Source: Streptomyces sp. F001 (GTDB lineage Bacteria; Actinomycetota; Actinomycetes; Streptomycetales; Streptomycetaceae). From it: 64,000 nt of DNA. The position numbers were made by a program, and so were the translations under genes. Every line of letters starts with the position of its first letter. The stretch's first letter is position 1. The notes beneath the pieces were generated by a model that saw only the letters and a list, made by a program, of their open reading frames with translations, did no database searches and had not been told where the DNA came from. The stretch covers positions 806,001-870,000 of the forward strand of contig NZ_QZWF01000001.1 of the NCBI RefSeq assembly GCF_004187715.1. The letters are read 5' to 3'. Below, one piece after another: positions 52,084-60,081 of this stretch.

Positions 52084-52129
52084 CGAGAGCGACGCGGCCC
52101 GCGCTGTCTGCGGACACACGTCGCTCTCG
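52084..52129 (-). terminator. Possible terminator after the first tRNA-Val
   Basis: CGAGAGCGACG and CGTCGCTCTCG form an 11-bp perfect stem with a 24-base loop, seven bases past the tRNA 3' end. Confidence 0.65.
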
Positions 52130-52135
52130 CGATCG

Positions 52136-52207
52136 TGGGCGATACTGGGTTCGAACCAGTGACCTCTTCGGTGTGAACGAAGCGCTCTCCCACTGAGCTA
52201 ATCGCCC
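52136..52207 (-). tRNA. tRNA-Val (anticodon CAC), copy 1
   Basis: The 72-nt cloverleaf has acceptor GGGCGAT/ATCGCCC, D-arm GCTCAGTGGGAGAGC, anticodon stem CTTCG/CGAAG around TTCACAC, and T-loop GGTTCGAACC. The anticodon is CAC. CCA is not encoded. It is identical to the copy at 59941-60012. Confidence 0.97.
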
Positions 52208-52246
52208 GGGAACGCACTGAACAATACAGGTGTCCGCGGGTCTGGT

Positions 52247-52693
52247 TCAAACCGCTTCGAGGTACGCCAGCAGGCCACGCCGTCCGGCCCGCATCATCAG
52301 CCGGTGGTTGGCACGGAACACCGGCCGGCCCGGTACGGCGAACCGCCTGAGCAGTGGCTTGGTCACGTCGACCACCTGGTCGTAGCGGACGAGACACCCA
52401 CCGTCGGCCGGTGTGACCGTCCAGCGCGCCCAGCCCTCGATGTCGCCGGACATCGCGCCCTCCAGCACCCCGGCTGCCGGGTCGCGGCGCACTTCTCGGG
52501 CCGTGAAGGTCATGTCGTACGGCAGGAGCGACCGGATCCGGATCACGCCCGTGGTGTCGTCGACCCGCCGGACCTCGCACACCTGACGCCACCAGCGGGG
52601 GTAGCCCTCCGGCCGCACCAGCACGCCGTACACGGTGGCGGGCGGGGCCGGCAGGGCCCACAGACTGCGGAAGCGGTAGTGGGTCCAGTCCAT
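52247..52693 (-). CDS. SRPBCC-fold (polyketide cyclase/lipid transport-like) protein
   Basis: The 148-residue protein (ATG 52693, MDWTHYRFRSLWALPAPPATVYGVL) has the START/SRPBCC pattern: PATVYGVLVRPEGYPRWW near 18-36, an alternating-strand middle (REVRRDP, WARWTVTPADGGCLVRYDQVV) and a C-terminal helix. Ligand is unknown. A perfect 16-bp palindrome (52746-52761) with an extra half-site lies 41-68 bases upstream of the start, suggesting a dedicated regulator. It lies between tRNA-Val copy 1 and the lyase operon. Confidence 0.82.
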   Translation of the reverse strand: MDWTHYRFRSLWALPAPPATVYGVLVRPEGYPRWWRQVCEVRRVDDTTGVIRIRSLLPYDMTFTAREVRRDPAAGVLEGAMSGDIEGWARWTVTPADGGCLVRYDQVVDVTKPLLRRFAVPGRPVFRANHRLMMRAGRRGLLAYLEAV

Positions 52694-52733
52694 GCGCAGA
52701 GTGTGCCCATACCGGGGCATTCCCCCACCGCAT

Positions 52734-52761
52734 CTGAGTACCTTCTGAGTACGCGTACTCA
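52734..52761. promoter_or_regulatory. Palindromic operator candidate upstream of the SRPBCC gene
   Basis: TGAGTACGCGTACTCA at 52746-52761 is a perfect 16-bp palindrome. The half CTGAGTAC recurs at 52734-52741, exactly 11 bases (one helical turn) before its copy at 52745-52752. The regulator is not identified. Confidence 0.6.
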
Positions 52762-52796
52762 TGGCGCACCGCGTGACGTGGAGCACACTCCAGAGC

Positions 52797-52824
52797 GAGC
52801 GCCGCCGCCCGTGCGGCGGCGCTC
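52797..52824 (-). terminator. Terminator of the rhamnogalacturonan operon
   Basis: GAGCGCCGCCG and CGGCGGCGCTC form an 11-bp perfect stem with loop CCCGTG, 14 bases past the lyase stop. Confidence 0.8.
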
Positions 52825-52837
52825 TTCTCACGGTTTC

Positions 52838-55579
52838 CTACGAGGGCATCTTGTCGCCGACCAGTGCCAGGTTCTGGATCGCCGCCAGCCCGTACAGCGC
52901 GGTGGCGTTGGTGGACACCCAGGCCGCCTCGCTGCCCGGGACCAGGGCGGTCGGGCCCTCGATCTTCTTCGTGGACCAGTCGGTGGACTCCTTGTAGTCC
53001 CAGGTGTCCCGGCTGTTGTAGAACTGCTGCCACGCGCGGGCTGCCAGCGTGTCGTCGCCGGACTGGACGGCGGCGTAGGCGTCCTGGCGTGAGTGGCCCT
53101 GGAAGAGCAGCAGGGACCCGAAGTCGGAGCCGTAACGGGCCTTCTGCTCCGCCTTGGTGGCGTTGAAGTAGCGGCAGTAGTCGAGCCACGCCTCCTTGAA
53201 CTTCGGCATGTCGATCTGGTCGATCAGCTCGGCGCACAGCTCGACCAGGCCGAACATCGCGGAGAGGTGCGAGACCCCGACCACGGGCTTGTCGGCGATG
53301 GCGAACTTGCCGGTGTCCAGGTCGTACAGCGCAGTGCCCTGGACGAAGCCGTTGGGCTGGGCGGCGATGGTCTCCATGGTGGACAGGACCCGCGCCTTGG
53401 CCTTCTCCCACTTGGGGCCGCGCCGCTCCCACTCGGTGAGCCAGGCGGAGACGAGGCCGCTCCAGTCGGTACCGAAGCCGATGGACAGGGCGTTGCGGTC
53501 GGGGGTGTACGGCTCGGTGCGGATCTTGCGGATGGGGTCGAGGACGAGGAAGGTCTCGTCGGAGTCGACGTTGGCGTGCATGAGGTCACCGACGCGCTCG
53601 TCGGCGGTGAGGAAGTAGTAGTAGCGCCGGTAGGTGGTGTTGGCAATGCGCTGCTGCTTGGCGCTGTCGGCGTAGTGCTGGACGCCGTGGCGGGTGCCGA
53701 GGCCCGCCCACTTGCCGATGTGGTAGACGTCGACCTCGCCGGTGTGCCGGGTCATCGCCTCGGCGAAGCGGAAGATGTCGGCGCGGCCCGAGCGCATGTA
53801 CGCGAACCAGAGCCACAGGTCGGGCGAGAGCTCGGAGTTGTCCCAGGCGTAGCCGCCTACGTCGTAGCACCACTGGTGGCGGCTGGGGTCGTAGCTGTGC
53901 ATGATGTCGCCGTAGTCCCAGAAGCCGTACCAACGGCGCATCTCCACCTGGTCCTTGTAGTAGGTGAAGAGGAAGTCGAGGTGGTCCTCGATCTTCGCCT
54001 TGGCGGCGGTGGAGCGGTCCGGTTCGGAGAACAGCTTGCCGAAGACGCCGGCCTTGATGAGCTGCTGGGGCGGGGCGGCGAGCTGCGGCGGGGTACGGAC
54101 GGCCTCCACCTGCTTGGCCATCTGCTCGGCGTCGGGCGTGGACTCGTGGGCCCAGAAGAGGAGTTCGCTGGTGCGGGCGATGCCGTAGGGGGTGCCGAAG
54201 CCCGGTTCGTAGTCCTCGTAGGTGATGTTGAGGCCTTCGAGCTGCTCGGGGTAGGTGTCCTGGCCCATGCCGTCGTGGTAGAAGCGCAGGTCCATGGGCT
54301 GCGCCTCGGGCGACCAGAGCCAGAGGGTGACCTCGGCCTCGTCGGTGTGGGCGTCGCGGATGTCGAGCTGGGCGGGGAACTTCTCCCAGAAGTCGCGCAG
54401 CCCGAAGGCGAACCCGCCGCTCGCGCCGCCGACGTAACCGAATCCGCTGGCCCTCCGGCCGCCGCCCGCGGGGATCCAGCCGTACCCCTTCTTGGTGCGC
54501 TTGCGGACGGCGAAGCCGTCGGCGGACAGCTGCGAGAGGGTGTAGTCGCCCCACTCGGGGATGTACTGGAGGCGGGTGGTGACCCGCTGGTCCCACGTCG
54601 ACGGGTCCGGCAGCTTCCTGCCCTCGAACTGGGCCGTCCGCACCGCCGCCCCCGGGTCGCGGCGCAGCCCGGTGATGCCCTTGACGGCCTCACGCAGCAG
54701 GCCGGTGCCCTCACCGCCGATGCGGATGTGCCGGTCGTAGGCCGCGTCGCGCATCGGCACGGTGAAGCGGACGCCGATGCCGCGGATGAAGTCGCCGCTC
54801 GCCTTGCCGGGCTCCTGGGTGCCGTCGTAGGTGATGGTGTGCACCATGCGGAAGGAGTCGGCGCCGGCGTAGAAGTAGAGCCGGATGGAGAACGGCAGCC
54901 AACTGCGGTCGCCCTTGCGGTGCTTGCCGTCGATACGGACGACCGCGCGGACCGGGCCCTCCTGCTCGACGGCGACCTCGGAGATGGCGCTCTCGAAGCG
55001 CTCGTACTTCACCGTGCCCTGGTCGCCGTCCTCGACTTCCGGCTGGCGCAGCAGCACGAGCCGCCCGTTCGTGGCGATCTCGGTGGAGCCGCGAGTGACC
55101 GACTTGACGAGGGTGGAGCCCGACTTGCCGATCTTTGCGGTGATGACACCAGTCGATATGTCGATGGTGCCGCCGCTCTTGTCGACGGTGACCTTCTTCT
55201 CGGGGGCGGCGGACTCCCCGGCCGTCAGCGTGAGCTTGCCGGAGCCCGAACTCACCGCGTGCGCGGTCCACTTGAGGGAGCCGTCGGGCCAGTGGGCGAG
55301 CGGCCACGACTGCACGGCGACCGCCTTGCCGTCCTCGTCCGTGAGCGCGAAGGTCTGGTCCTCCTGACAGGCGCCCTTCGGCCAGGGCACGCCGACCGTG
55401 GAGCCGGGAGCGGCGCCGAGACCGCCGTCCTCCAGCCAGTTCAGTGTGACCGGGTCCGCATCGGCGGGCGCGGATCTGGGCGCGGCCTGTGCGGTCGATC
55501 CGAGCGCCCAGCTGAACTGCGCGGCGGCGCCGGCGACGGCGGCCGTCTTGAGGAGGGACCTACGGGGGATGGGGGACAT
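52838..55579 (-). CDS. Tat-exported exo-rhamnogalacturonan lyase-like protein (PL26/PcRGLX-like)
   Basis: The 913-residue protein begins with a Tat signal (PRRSLLKTAAVAGAAAQFSW, ending near TAQAAPRSA). The exported part starts with the RIFT-barrel-like VTLNWLEDGGLGAAPGSTVGVP and WPDGSLKWTAHA. Beta-rich central domains follow, then a long alpha/alpha-barrel-like region rich in Trp, Tyr and His (RRWYGFWDYGDIMHSYDP, YHIGKWAGLGTRHGVQHY). This order matches PcRGLX-like PL26 proteins, which release unsaturated rhamnogalacturonan units from chain ends. Family assignment is from memory; the catalytic residues are not verified. It is the last gene of a sugar ABC-transport operon, 93 bases after the YesL-like gene. 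Confidence 0.75.
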   Translation of the reverse strand: MSPIPRRSLLKTAAVAGAAAQFSWALGSTAQAAPRSAPADADPVTLNWLEDGGLGAAPGSTVGVPWPKGACQEDQTFALTDEDGKAVAVQSWPLAHWPDGSLKWTAHAVSSGSGKLTLTAGESAAPEKKVTVDKSGGTIDISTGVITAKIGKSGSTLVKSVTRGSTEIATNGRLVLLRQPEVEDGDQGTVKYERFESAISEVAVEQEGPVRAVVRIDGKHRKGDRSWLPFSIRLYFYAGADSFRMVHTITYDGTQEPGKASGDFIRGIGVRFTVPMRDAAYDRHIRIGGEGTGLLREAVKGITGLRRDPGAAVRTAQFEGRKLPDPSTWDQRVTTRLQYIPEWGDYTLSQLSADGFAVRKRTKKGYGWIPAGGGRRASGFGYVGGASGGFAFGLRDFWEKFPAQLDIRDAHTDEAEVTLWLWSPEAQPMDLRFYHDGMGQDTYPEQLEGLNITYEDYEPGFGTPYGIARTSELLFWAHESTPDAEQMAKQVEAVRTPPQLAAPPQQLIKAGVFGKLFSEPDRSTAAKAKIEDHLDFLFTYYKDQVEMRRWYGFWDYGDIMHSYDPSRHQWCYDVGGYAWDNSELSPDLWLWFAYMRSGRADIFRFAEAMTRHTGEVDVYHIGKWAGLGTRHGVQHYADSAKQQRIANTTYRRYYYFLTADERVGDLMHANVDSDETFLVLDPIRKIRTEPYTPDRNALSIGFGTDWSGLVSAWLTEWERRGPKWEKAKARVLSTMETIAAQPNGFVQGTALYDLDTGKFAIADKPVVGVSHLSAMFGLVELCAELIDQIDMPKFKEAWLDYCRYFNATKAEQKARYGSDFGSLLLFQGHSRQDAYAAVQSGDDTLAARAWQQFYNSRDTWDYKESTDWSTKKIEGPTALVPGSEAAWVSTNATALYGLAAIQNLALVGDKMPS

Positions 55580-55672
55580 GGCCTTTCCTTTCCGTGCGAG
55601 TGCAGGGTGGTCAGGGGCATGACAGAGAGAGGTACGACGCCCCGGGGGCGCCGACCTGGTGCACCACCGGGG

Positions 55673-56272
55673 TCAGCGGTGCCGGTACCGCTCCTCCACG
55701 GCGACCGCCGCCGCCGCGACGGCCCCGAGGACGGGGACCGCCAGCGGCGCGACGAACAGGGCGGAACAGGCGACGACCGCCAGTCCGCCGACGAGCAGGA
55801 AGGACCCGGCCGGGTCCAGGACCGTCCGACGCCCGGCGTCCGCCAGCAGCGCCCGCCACCGGGCGCCCGGCGTCCACACCGCCGCCGCACGCAGCCCTGC
55901 GACGGTGAGCCCGATCAGCGCGAACAGGCCGACCGCCCCGACGAACGGCCCGCCGGGAATGCCGGCGCGCGCGGCCTGGACGTCCACCCAGACCGCGGCC
56001 ACCGCCGCCCACCCGGCGAGCCCGACGATCCACCCGCCGCGCACGGCCGCCCGGAAGTCCACGACGAACTCCCGCCAGCCGCCGCCCTCGTGGGCCGTAC
56101 TACGCCGCAGATGCCGTGCGCCGGCGGCGAAGGCCGCGGGGTAGGTGACGCCCCCGAGACAGGCCACGGCGATCCACACGCCGGTGAGCAGGCACTCGGC
56201 GAAGACCGCAAAGCGCTCGCCGAACACGGACTCCTTGCGCGGGGAGCGGGCCTTCACGCGTGCTTGCGCCAT
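55673..56272 (-). CDS. YesL/DUF624-family membrane protein
   Basis: The 199-residue protein has four to five hydrophobic helices and the DUF624 pattern near the N-terminus (ERFAVFAECLLTGVWIAVACLGGVTYPAAFAA). In Bacillus the homologue yesL sits in the rhamnogalacturonan utilisation cluster. Here the gene lies ten bases after the second permease and before the lyase. A role in transport or regulation of the same sugar is likely, but the biochemistry is unknown. Confidence 0.8.
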   Translation of the reverse strand: MAQARVKARSPRKESVFGERFAVFAECLLTGVWIAVACLGGVTYPAAFAAGARHLRRSTAHEGGGWREFVVDFRAAVRGGWIVGLAGWAAVAAVWVDVQAARAGIPGGPFVGAVGLFALIGLTVAGLRAAAVWTPGARWRALLADAGRRTVLDPAGSFLLVGGLAVVACSALFVAPLAVPVLGAVAAAAVAVEERYRHR

Positions 56273-56282
56273 GGTGACCGCC

Positions 56283-57158
56283 TCAGCCCTTCAGTCCGGA
56301 GGTCGCCATACCGTCGATGAGGTAGCGCTGGAAGGCCATGAAGAAGGCGATGACCGGTATCAGCGCCACCAACGACATCGCGATCATGCTGCCGTAGTTG
56401 GAGATGCCCTCCTGGTCGCGGAACATCATCAGGCCGAGCGAAACGGTGTACTTCTCCGGGGTGTTGAGGTAGATCAACGGTCCCATGAAGTCGTTCCACG
56501 CGTTGATGAAGGTGAAGATCGCGCTGGTGATGATCGCGGGCCGGCTCAGCGGCAGCACGATCGACCAGTAGGTGCGCAGATGCCCGCAGCCGTCGAGCTT
56601 GGCAGCCTCGTCGAGTTCCTTGGGGAGCCCGCGCATGAACTGCACCATCAGGAACACGAAGAAGGCTTCCGTGGCCAGGAACTTGCCCGCGACGAGCGGC
56701 ACCAGGGTGTCGGTGAGCTCAAGGTTGCGGAAGAGCACGTACTGCGGGATGAGCAGCACGTGGTACGGCAGCAGCAGCGTGCCGATCATCAGCGTGAAGA
56801 GCAGGTTCCTCCCGGCGAACCGGATCTTGGCGAAGGCGTACGCGGTCAGCGAGCTGGACAGCACCACACCGACCACGGCCAGGACCGCGTACATCAGCGA
56901 GTTGGTGAAGAAGCTGGTAATGGGGATGCCGGAGATGCCGTCGGCGAGCCCGGAGAAGTTCGCCCAGACCGGTTCGGTGGGCAACAGGTCGAGGCTGGCG
57001 ATGATGTCCTTGCTCGGCTTGAACGAGGCACCGACCACCCAGATCACGGGATACAGGACGACCGCGAGCACGACGAGCGCGCCCACGTGCCAGGCGATCG
57101 ATCCGACGCGCCGCCGCTCGTTCGCGGTGCGCAGGGCAGGGCTGGTGGCACTGGTCAC
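56283..57158 (-). CDS. Carbohydrate ABC transporter permease 2 (MalG/YesQ-like)
   Basis: GTG 57158 overlaps the first permease's stop by four bases (GTGA) and gives 291 residues. Six transmembrane helices are visible, with the ATPase-contacting EAA loop DEAAKLDGCGHLRTYWSIVLPLSRP near 183-207. It partners the upstream permease. No ABC ATPase is encoded nearby, so a shared MsiK-type ATPase elsewhere probably energises the pair. Confidence 0.92.
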   Translation of the reverse strand: MTSATSPALRTANERRRVGSIAWHVGALVVLAVVLYPVIWVVGASFKPSKDIIASLDLLPTEPVWANFSGLADGISGIPITSFFTNSLMYAVLAVVGVVLSSSLTAYAFAKIRFAGRNLLFTLMIGTLLLPYHVLLIPQYVLFRNLELTDTLVPLVAGKFLATEAFFVFLMVQFMRGLPKELDEAAKLDGCGHLRTYWSIVLPLSRPAIITSAIFTFINAWNDFMGPLIYLNTPEKYTVSLGLMMFRDQEGISNYGSMIAMSLVALIPVIAFFMAFQRYLIDGMATSGLKG

Positions 57159-58111
57159 TTGGCGGCCTCCTCGTAGTGCACCCACTTCTTCTGCGACCAG
57201 AACAGGACCGCCGTGACGAGCGCCACCGCGATCACCAGCGTCCAGGCCATCGCGGAGGCGAAGCCCATCTGGGCCTCCTTGAAGCCCTTCTGGTAGAGGT
57301 AACAGGTGTAGACGAGCGTGGCGTCGGCGGGCCCGCACCGGGTGTCGGAGACGACGTACGCGGAGCCGAACACCTGGAACGCGTGGATGGACTCCAGCAG
57401 CACGTTGAAGAACAGCACCGGGGAGATCATCGGCAGCGTGATGTTCCAGAACCGCCGCAGCGGACCGGCCCCGTCCACCTCGGCGGCCTCGTACAGCTCC
57501 TGCGGGACCTGCTTGAGGCCGGCCAGGAAGATGACCATCGGCGCGCCGAACTGCCAGATGCTCAGCGCCACCAGGGCGTAGATGACGTAGTCCGGGTTGC
57601 CGATCCAGCCGCCCACATCGAGACCGAAGATCTTCTGCGTACGGTCCACGATCGCGTCGTCCGAGAACAGCGCCCGCCACACGAAACCGACGGAGACGCT
57701 GGCGCCGATGAGCGAGGGCATGTAGAACGCGGCCCGGTACAGGCCCTGTCCACGCCGCTTCTGCGCGAGCAGCAGCGCCACTCCGAGCGCGAGCAGCAGC
57801 TTCAGCGGTGTGGCCACGACGACGTACTTCAGCGTGACCTCGACCGACTTCTGCCAGCGCGGGTCCTGGAACATCGTCGTGAAGTTGTCCAGCCCCACCC
57901 ACTGGGGCGGCGTGAACAGGTTGTAGCTGGTGAACGCGTAGTACAGCGACGCGATCATCGGCCCCGCCGTGAGCAGCAGGAAGCCCGCGATCCACGGCGA
58001 CATGAAGAGATAGCCGGCGAGGTTCTCGCGGCGCCGCCCGCCCCGCCCGGCGGCAGGAGCGGCGGGCCGCTTCTTCGCCGGGCGCGGGGGCGCTTCCTTG
58101 ACGAGCGTCAT
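57155..58111 (-). CDS. Carbohydrate ABC transporter permease 1 (MalF/YesP-like)
   Basis: The 318-residue protein has a basic Pro/Ala-rich cytoplasmic N-terminus (PPRPAKKRPAAPAAGRGG), then six transmembrane helices. The EAA loop reads YEAAEVDGAGPLRRFWNITLPMISP. The GYLFMSPWIAGFLLLTAGPMI first helix is typical of MalF-type sugar permeases. It lies 14 bases downstream of the binding protein gene. Confidence 0.92.
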   Translation of the reverse strand: MTLVKEAPPRPAKKRPAAPAAGRGGRRRENLAGYLFMSPWIAGFLLLTAGPMIASLYYAFTSYNLFTPPQWVGLDNFTTMFQDPRWQKSVEVTLKYVVVATPLKLLLALGVALLLAQKRRGQGLYRAAFYMPSLIGASVSVGFVWRALFSDDAIVDRTQKIFGLDVGGWIGNPDYVIYALVALSIWQFGAPMVIFLAGLKQVPQELYEAAEVDGAGPLRRFWNITLPMISPVLFFNVLLESIHAFQVFGSAYVVSDTRCGPADATLVYTCYLYQKGFKEAQMGFASAMAWTLVIAVALVTAVLFWSQKKWVHYEEAAK

Positions 58112-58125
58112 GGTGGTACGTCCCC

Positions 58126-59412
58126 TCAGCCCGCGAACGCGGCCTTGGCCTCGCTGAACAGCGCCTTCGCGGCGTCGGCCGGCTTGGTCTTGCCCTGGGC
58201 GACCTCGCCGCCGAGGCGCAGGAACGCCGCCTCGATGACGTCCGTACCGGACGGGTGCGGGGTGATCTTCCCGAGGACACCGGCCGCGGCGACTTCCTCC
58301 TCGTACGCCTTGACGCCCTTGTTGTTGTCGTCGGTGGGCGTGAACGCCTCGTACTGCTCGGTCGTGGCGAGGATGCCGCGGTCGTAGCCCATGATCTTGC
58401 CGACCTCGGGGTCATGGACCATGAAGTCGATGAACTGGGCGACTTCCTTGGGGTGCTTGGTCCCGGAGAAGGCGCTGAGCATCAGCGAACCGAGGTACTG
58501 GCCGGTGTCCTTGCCGTCCGTGGTGGGGATCGGCGCGAGCCCGTAGTCGGACTCGCCCTCGCCCTCGTAGCGGATGGAGAAGTTGTCCCAGGTGAACTCG
58601 GACGCGGCGAGCCCCGCGGAGAGCGCGGACTTGGGCTTGACCTGCTCGACCTTCTTCGGGTCGGCGACGAGCCCGGACCGCACGCGCTTGTAGCCGTCCT
58701 CCCACCACTGCGTCAGATCGTCCTCGGTGAAGCCGAGATCGGAGTCGGTGAAGAAGGCCTTGCCGTTCTGACGCAGGTAGAGGTCGTAGAGGTACATGAT
58801 GCTGAAGTAGCCGGTGTCACCGGCGATCTTCAGCTTGTCCTGGATCGTCTGCAGCGCGTCGAAGTACTCGTCCCAGGTCCAGCCGAACTTCGCCTCCACG
58901 CCCGCCTTCTTGAAGGCCTTGAGGTCGATGACGAGCGCCATGGTGTTGGCGCCGACGGGTATGCCGATCTGCTTGCCGTCGACCTGACCGTTCGCCAGAA
59001 CGCCGTTGCGGAAGTTCTCCAGGCTCAGATTCCCGGCGTCCGCCTGCGCCTTGAGGTCCATCAGAACGCCGCGCTTGTCGTACTTGCGCAGAAAGCCGAC
59101 CGCATTCTGGAAGACGTCCGGCGGATTCCCGCCGGAGGCCTGGGTCTGGAACTTCTCCCAGAAAGCCTCGTAGTCGGTGAATTCCGGCTTGATCTTGATC
59201 TTCGGGTACTTCTTCTCGAAGAGCGCGATCGTCTTCTTGATGGCGATGGTGCGCGGCTCGCCACCCCACCACGCGTAACGGAGCGTCACCGTTCCGTCTC
59301 CGGAACCACTGTCGCCACCGCACGCGGTCGTGGCACCCAGCCCGAGCGTGGCTGCCGAGGCCCCGGCCACCTTCAGGATCGTACGCCTCTCAACATTCCT
59401 GCTGGTTCCCAT
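58126..59412 (-). CDS. Extracellular sugar-binding lipoprotein of an ABC importer
   Basis: I use ATG 59412 with GGGAGGGGG upstream, giving 428 residues. The N-terminus has a twin arginine (VERRTILK, R9-R10), a hydrophobic stretch and a cysteine at 31 (TTACGG) that fits a relaxed lipobox, so it is probably a Tat-exported lipoprotein. The mature part has family-1 solute-binding features (TLRYAWWGGEPRTIAIKKTIALFEKKYPKIKIKPEFTDY, NPPDVFQNA). It leads the operon; two LacI-like dyads lie just upstream. The ligand is probably rhamnogalacturonan oligosaccharide by context. Confidence 0.9.
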   Translation of the reverse strand: MGTSRNVERRTILKVAGASAATLGLGATTACGGDSGSGDGTVTLRYAWWGGEPRTIAIKKTIALFEKKYPKIKIKPEFTDYEAFWEKFQTQASGGNPPDVFQNAVGFLRKYDKRGVLMDLKAQADAGNLSLENFRNGVLANGQVDGKQIGIPVGANTMALVIDLKAFKKAGVEAKFGWTWDEYFDALQTIQDKLKIAGDTGYFSIMYLYDLYLRQNGKAFFTDSDLGFTEDDLTQWWEDGYKRVRSGLVADPKKVEQVKPKSALSAGLAASEFTWDNFSIRYEGEGESDYGLAPIPTTDGKDTGQYLGSLMLSAFSGTKHPKEVAQFIDFMVHDPEVGKIMGYDRGILATTEQYEAFTPTDDNNKGVKAYEEEVAAAGVLGKITPHPSGTDVIEAAFLRLGGEVAQGKTKPADAAKALFSEAKAAFAG

Positions 59413-59450
59413 GGTTGGGCCCCCTCCCCGCAGCGTCATTGCCGACTGCA

Positions 59451-59476
59451 TGAATCGTTTCAAGTAAGCGCTTGCT
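59451..59476. promoter_or_regulatory. Two candidate LacI-family operators
   Basis: TGAATCGTTTCA (59451-59462) and AGTAAGCGCTTGCT (59463-59476) are adjacent imperfect dyads, each with one mismatch and a central CG/GC. They lie 39-64 bases before the binding-protein start. Sugar operons in streptomycetes are often controlled by LacI-type repressors through such sites. No regulator gene is in the window. Confidence 0.5.
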
Positions 59477-59766
59477 GGCACAAGCTACGAGGGGCCTCGG
59501 AGTGCGTCAATGATTCGGACAGGATTTTCTTGCGGAGCGGCTCCGTGATCCGACGCGATTCGGGGGCCGGGGGCGGAGGCGTGGGGTGACACCGCAGGTG
59601 AGACGGGTGCGGTCGGCTGGTCGGACGGTGGGCGGGGTGCCGTACGGGTGTGGCGTTCGGCTGAAAGACGTCGAAGGGGTGGGCGTCGGCAGGACGGTCG
59701 GCGAGGCGGGCGCGGATGGTGAACCGATCCGCGACGAAGCGGATCTTGGACCCGCTCAGGTGCGGT

Positions 59767-59871
59767 GAGGTGCTGCCCGCAGACACTGATCGATGCGGGC
59801 CCGGAGCGGGTGCGTCGGCCACGCGGCGAGGTCCGGCCCGCAGACGATGATCACTGCCGGGCTCGGAGCGG
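59767..59871. repeat. Degenerate direct duplication, period about 61 bp
   Basis: Segments starting GAGGT at 59767 and 59828 share GCCCGCAGAC, TGATC and CGGAGCGG blocks, roughly three quarters identical over about 44 bases. Confidence 0.55.
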
Positions 59872-59892
59872 ACACCGCCGTCGGCACGAACA

Positions 59893-59930
59893 ACGGCGGC
59901 CCACCTGCACTCTCGCAGGTGGGCCGCCGT
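59893..59930 (-). terminator. Terminator after tRNA-Val copy 2
   Basis: A 16-bp perfect stem (59893-59908 with 59915-59930) with a six-base loop ACTCTC lies 10 bases past the tRNA 3' end. Confidence 0.85.
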
Positions 59931-59940
59931 CTTCGGATGG

Positions 59941-60012
59941 TGGGCGATACTGGGTTCGAACCAGTGACCTCTTCGGTGTGAACGAAGCGCTCTCCCACTG
60001 AGCTAATCGCCC
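59941..60012 (-). tRNA. tRNA-Val (anticodon CAC), copy 2
   Basis: The same 72-nt sequence as copy 1, base for base, with anticodon CAC and no encoded CCA. Identity extends only one base at the 3' side and three bases (GGG) at the 5' side beyond the tRNA, a 76-bp direct repeat. Confidence 0.97.
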
Positions 60013-60081
60013 GGGCGCAGGAAGAACATTACCCCATGTCAGGCGGTGCCTGTGACCGGCGTCGGCCGGCACCTGAGCCCC

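Larger units (their letters stand above)
59413..59940. other. 528-bp interval between the sugar operon and tRNA-Val copy 2
   Basis: No gene is supported. It holds two dyads at the operon promoter (59451-59476), a degenerate 61-bp-period duplication (59767-59871) and a strong hairpin next to the tRNA (59893-59930). Confidence 0.6.

Noticed and set aside
53093..56320. 1075-residue open frame on the plus strand
   Set aside because: It lies entirely antisense to the lyase and YesL-like genes, has low-complexity Val/Gly/Asp/Glu composition with no motifs, and is a GC-content shadow.
52135..60015. Integrated phage or conjugative element between the tRNA-Val copies
   Set aside because: No integrase, excisionase, replication or transfer genes; all genes are ordinary sugar-use and housekeeping types. 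The repeat geometry is reported, but not as a mobile element.
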